Of a stretch of 64,000 nucleotides of DNA, positions 62,861 to 64,000 are shown in pieces; within the stretch, counting starts at the first letter, position 1, and each line of letters opens with the position of its first letter. The stretch spans positions 248,491 to 312,490 of the forward strand of contig NZ_PQMB01000003.1 of assembly GCF_002918555.1 (NCBI RefSeq), given 5' to 3'. Position numbers and translations under genes: made by a program. The DNA is from Citrobacter amalonaticus. Its GTDB lineage: Bacteria; Pseudomonadota; Gammaproteobacteria; Enterobacterales; Enterobacteriaceae. The notes beneath the pieces are model-generated. The model had not been told where the DNA came from and made no database searches. It saw nothing but the letters and a program-made list of their open reading frames with translations.

Positions 62861-64000
62861 TCACAATCCCCCGCGTATCAGCCCACCCATGCCGCGACGC
62901 TCCATAAACGCGGCCACCTGATGACGTACCTCCGTCGCCAGCTGCGCCTCCAGGCTGCGCTGGGCAAGGTTTTGCGCATCGGCAAAATCAATATGGCGCA
63001 ACAGATACTTAACGCGAGCCACCGAACGTCCGTTCATGGACAAATGACGGAAGCCCAGGCCGATCAGAATCGCTACGCACATCGGGTCACCCGCCATTTC
63101 ACCGCACAGACGCAGATCGATGCCGCTTCTCTCCGCTTCCAGGGCAATCATCGCCAGCGCACGCAGCATTCCGGGGTGCAGGCTATCGTAGATGCTGGCA
63201 ACGCGGGTGTTGTTGCGATCGACCGCCAGAATATACTGGGTCAAATCGTTTGTGCCGACAGAGATAAAGTCGATCCGGTTTGCCAGATGCGGCAGCATAA
63301 ATACCATTGACGGTACTTCCAGCATGATGCCAATCCGGGGTTTCGGGATCGCATAACCGATCATCTCTTCCACTTCACGTCCAGCACGCTCGATCAGGCG
63401 CCGCGCTTCATCCACTTCATCAATACTGGTGACCATCGGCAACAATATGCTGAGGTTACCCGTTGCGGCGTTGGCACGCATCATGGCGCGAACCTGGATC
63501 AAAAAAATCTCCGGTTGATCGAGCGTAATGCGGATCCCACGCCAGCCGAGGCAAGGATTTTCTTCGCTGATTGGCATATAAGGCAGCTGCTTGTCCGCCC
63601 CCACATCCAGCGTTCGCAGGGTCACCGGCTTGTCGTTAAACATCTGCAACATACCCTGATACTGCGCAACCTGCTCCTCTTCCGACGGGAAGCCGCTTTG
63701 CAGCATAAACGGGATTTCGGTGCGATACAGGCCAATGCCGTCAATGCGGCTACCCAGCTTTTCCTCATGTTCCGGGCTGAGACCGGCGTTGAGCATGATC
63801 TTCACCCGCTCACCGCTTTTCAGCTGTGCGGGCAGGTTTACGTCATCTTCCGCCAGGCGGCTAAGCTCAATTTCTTCGCTGATAAGGCGCTGATATTCCT
63901 GAACCAGTACCGGTTCAGGGTCGACCAACAGCTCCCCGCGATAGCCATCCACGACCAGCGTGCGGCGGTGCAGAACCGATGGCTGAATATCCGCCCCCAT
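62861..64000 (-). CDS. ptsP: PEP-protein phosphotransferase PtsP (EI-Ntr), C-terminal part
   Basis: First enzyme of the nitrogen phosphotransfer system, passing phosphate from PEP to NPr. Only the last 379 residues lie in the window; the GAF and phospho-His domains are beyond the right edge. The PEP-binding barrel is complete: LYRTEIPFMLQSGFPSEEEQ, TLRTLDVGADKQLPY, the GIMLEVPSMVFMLP segment, FISVGTNDLTQYILAVDRNN and the LRLCGEMAGDP cysteine. It lies directly upstream of lgt on the same strand, as in E. coli. Confidence 0.97.
   Translation of the reverse strand: MGADIQPSVLHRRTLVVDGYRGELLVDPEPVLVQEYQRLISEEIELSRLAEDDVNLPAQLKSGERVKIMLNAGLSPEHEEKLGSRIDGIGLYRTEIPFMLQSGFPSEEEQVAQYQGMLQMFNDKPVTLRTLDVGADKQLPYMPISEENPCLGWRGIRITLDQPEIFLIQVRAMMRANAATGNLSILLPMVTSIDEVDEARRLIERAGREVEEMIGYAIPKPRIGIMLEVPSMVFMLPHLANRIDFISVGTNDLTQYILAVDRNNTRVASIYDSLHPGMLRALAMIALEAERSGIDLRLCGEMAGDPMCVAILIGLGFRHLSMNGRSVARVKYLLRHIDFADAQNLAQRSLEAQLATEVRHQVAAFMERRGMGGLIRGGL

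Overview
The window is chromosomal DNA of a gammaproteobacterium of the order Enterobacterales, close to Escherichia, Salmonella and Citrobacter. Nearly every protein can be aligned from memory with its E. coli K-12 counterpart at the same length, and gene order follows the K-12 eno to ptsP segment, here with eno on the left. CsrB, GcvB, three initiator tRNA genes and REP and ERIC-like repeats are also in their expected places. Citrobacter is my best guess, but the species cannot be fixed from the sequence alone. I see no prophage, insertion sequence, CRISPR array or plasmid origin.

Layout. 1-9.7 kb: eno (5' part), pyrG, mazG, relA, rlmD and the divergent sensor kinase gene barA; the mazEF toxin-antitoxin pair that K-12 carries between relA and mazG is absent. 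9.7-15.1 kb: a D-glucarate operon gudP-gudX-gudD that ends in a glycerate 2-kinase gene. 15.1-24.9 kb: yqcC-truC-yqcA, CsrB with its UvrY site, syd, queF, ppnN, sdaC-sdaB and xni. 25-36.8 kb: the L-fucose locus. 36.9-43.7 kb: rlmM, ygdD, gcvA, the sRNA GcvB, ygdI, csdA-csdE, tcdA and mltA. 43.9-47.1 kb: three tandem tRNA-fMet genes, amiC and argA. 47.2-60.7 kb: recD, recB, ptrA, recC and four pseudopilin-type genes. 60.9-64 kb: thyA, lgt and the 3' part of ptsP.

The part that departs from the K-12 plan is the fucose locus. The intracellular enzymes (FucI, FucK, FucU, FucA, FucO) and the activator FucR are all present, but the proton symporter gene fucP is missing. In its place lies a divergent block encoding an Rbs-type ABC importer (ATPase, permease, periplasmic binding protein), a very small ORF and a LacI-family regulator, followed on the same strand by fucA and fucO. 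The divergent control region holds two identical 16-bp perfect palindromes, GCTAACTCGAGTTAGC, one in front of each transcription unit, as well as a CRP-like site and a separate 17-bp inverted repeat. I infer an ATP-driven fucose (or related 6-deoxysugar) uptake system with its own repressor grafted onto the standard fucose catabolic pathway.

Several genes here are functionally connected. BarA, through UvrY, activates csrB about 8 kb away. RelA makes the ppGpp that should restrain the tRNA-fMet promoter, which has a GC-rich discriminator. GcvA drives divergent GcvB. CsdA and CsdE pass sulfur to TcdA for tRNA modification. RecB, RecC and RecD form one enzyme. Gud enzymes and the glycerate kinase belong to one sugar-acid pathway.
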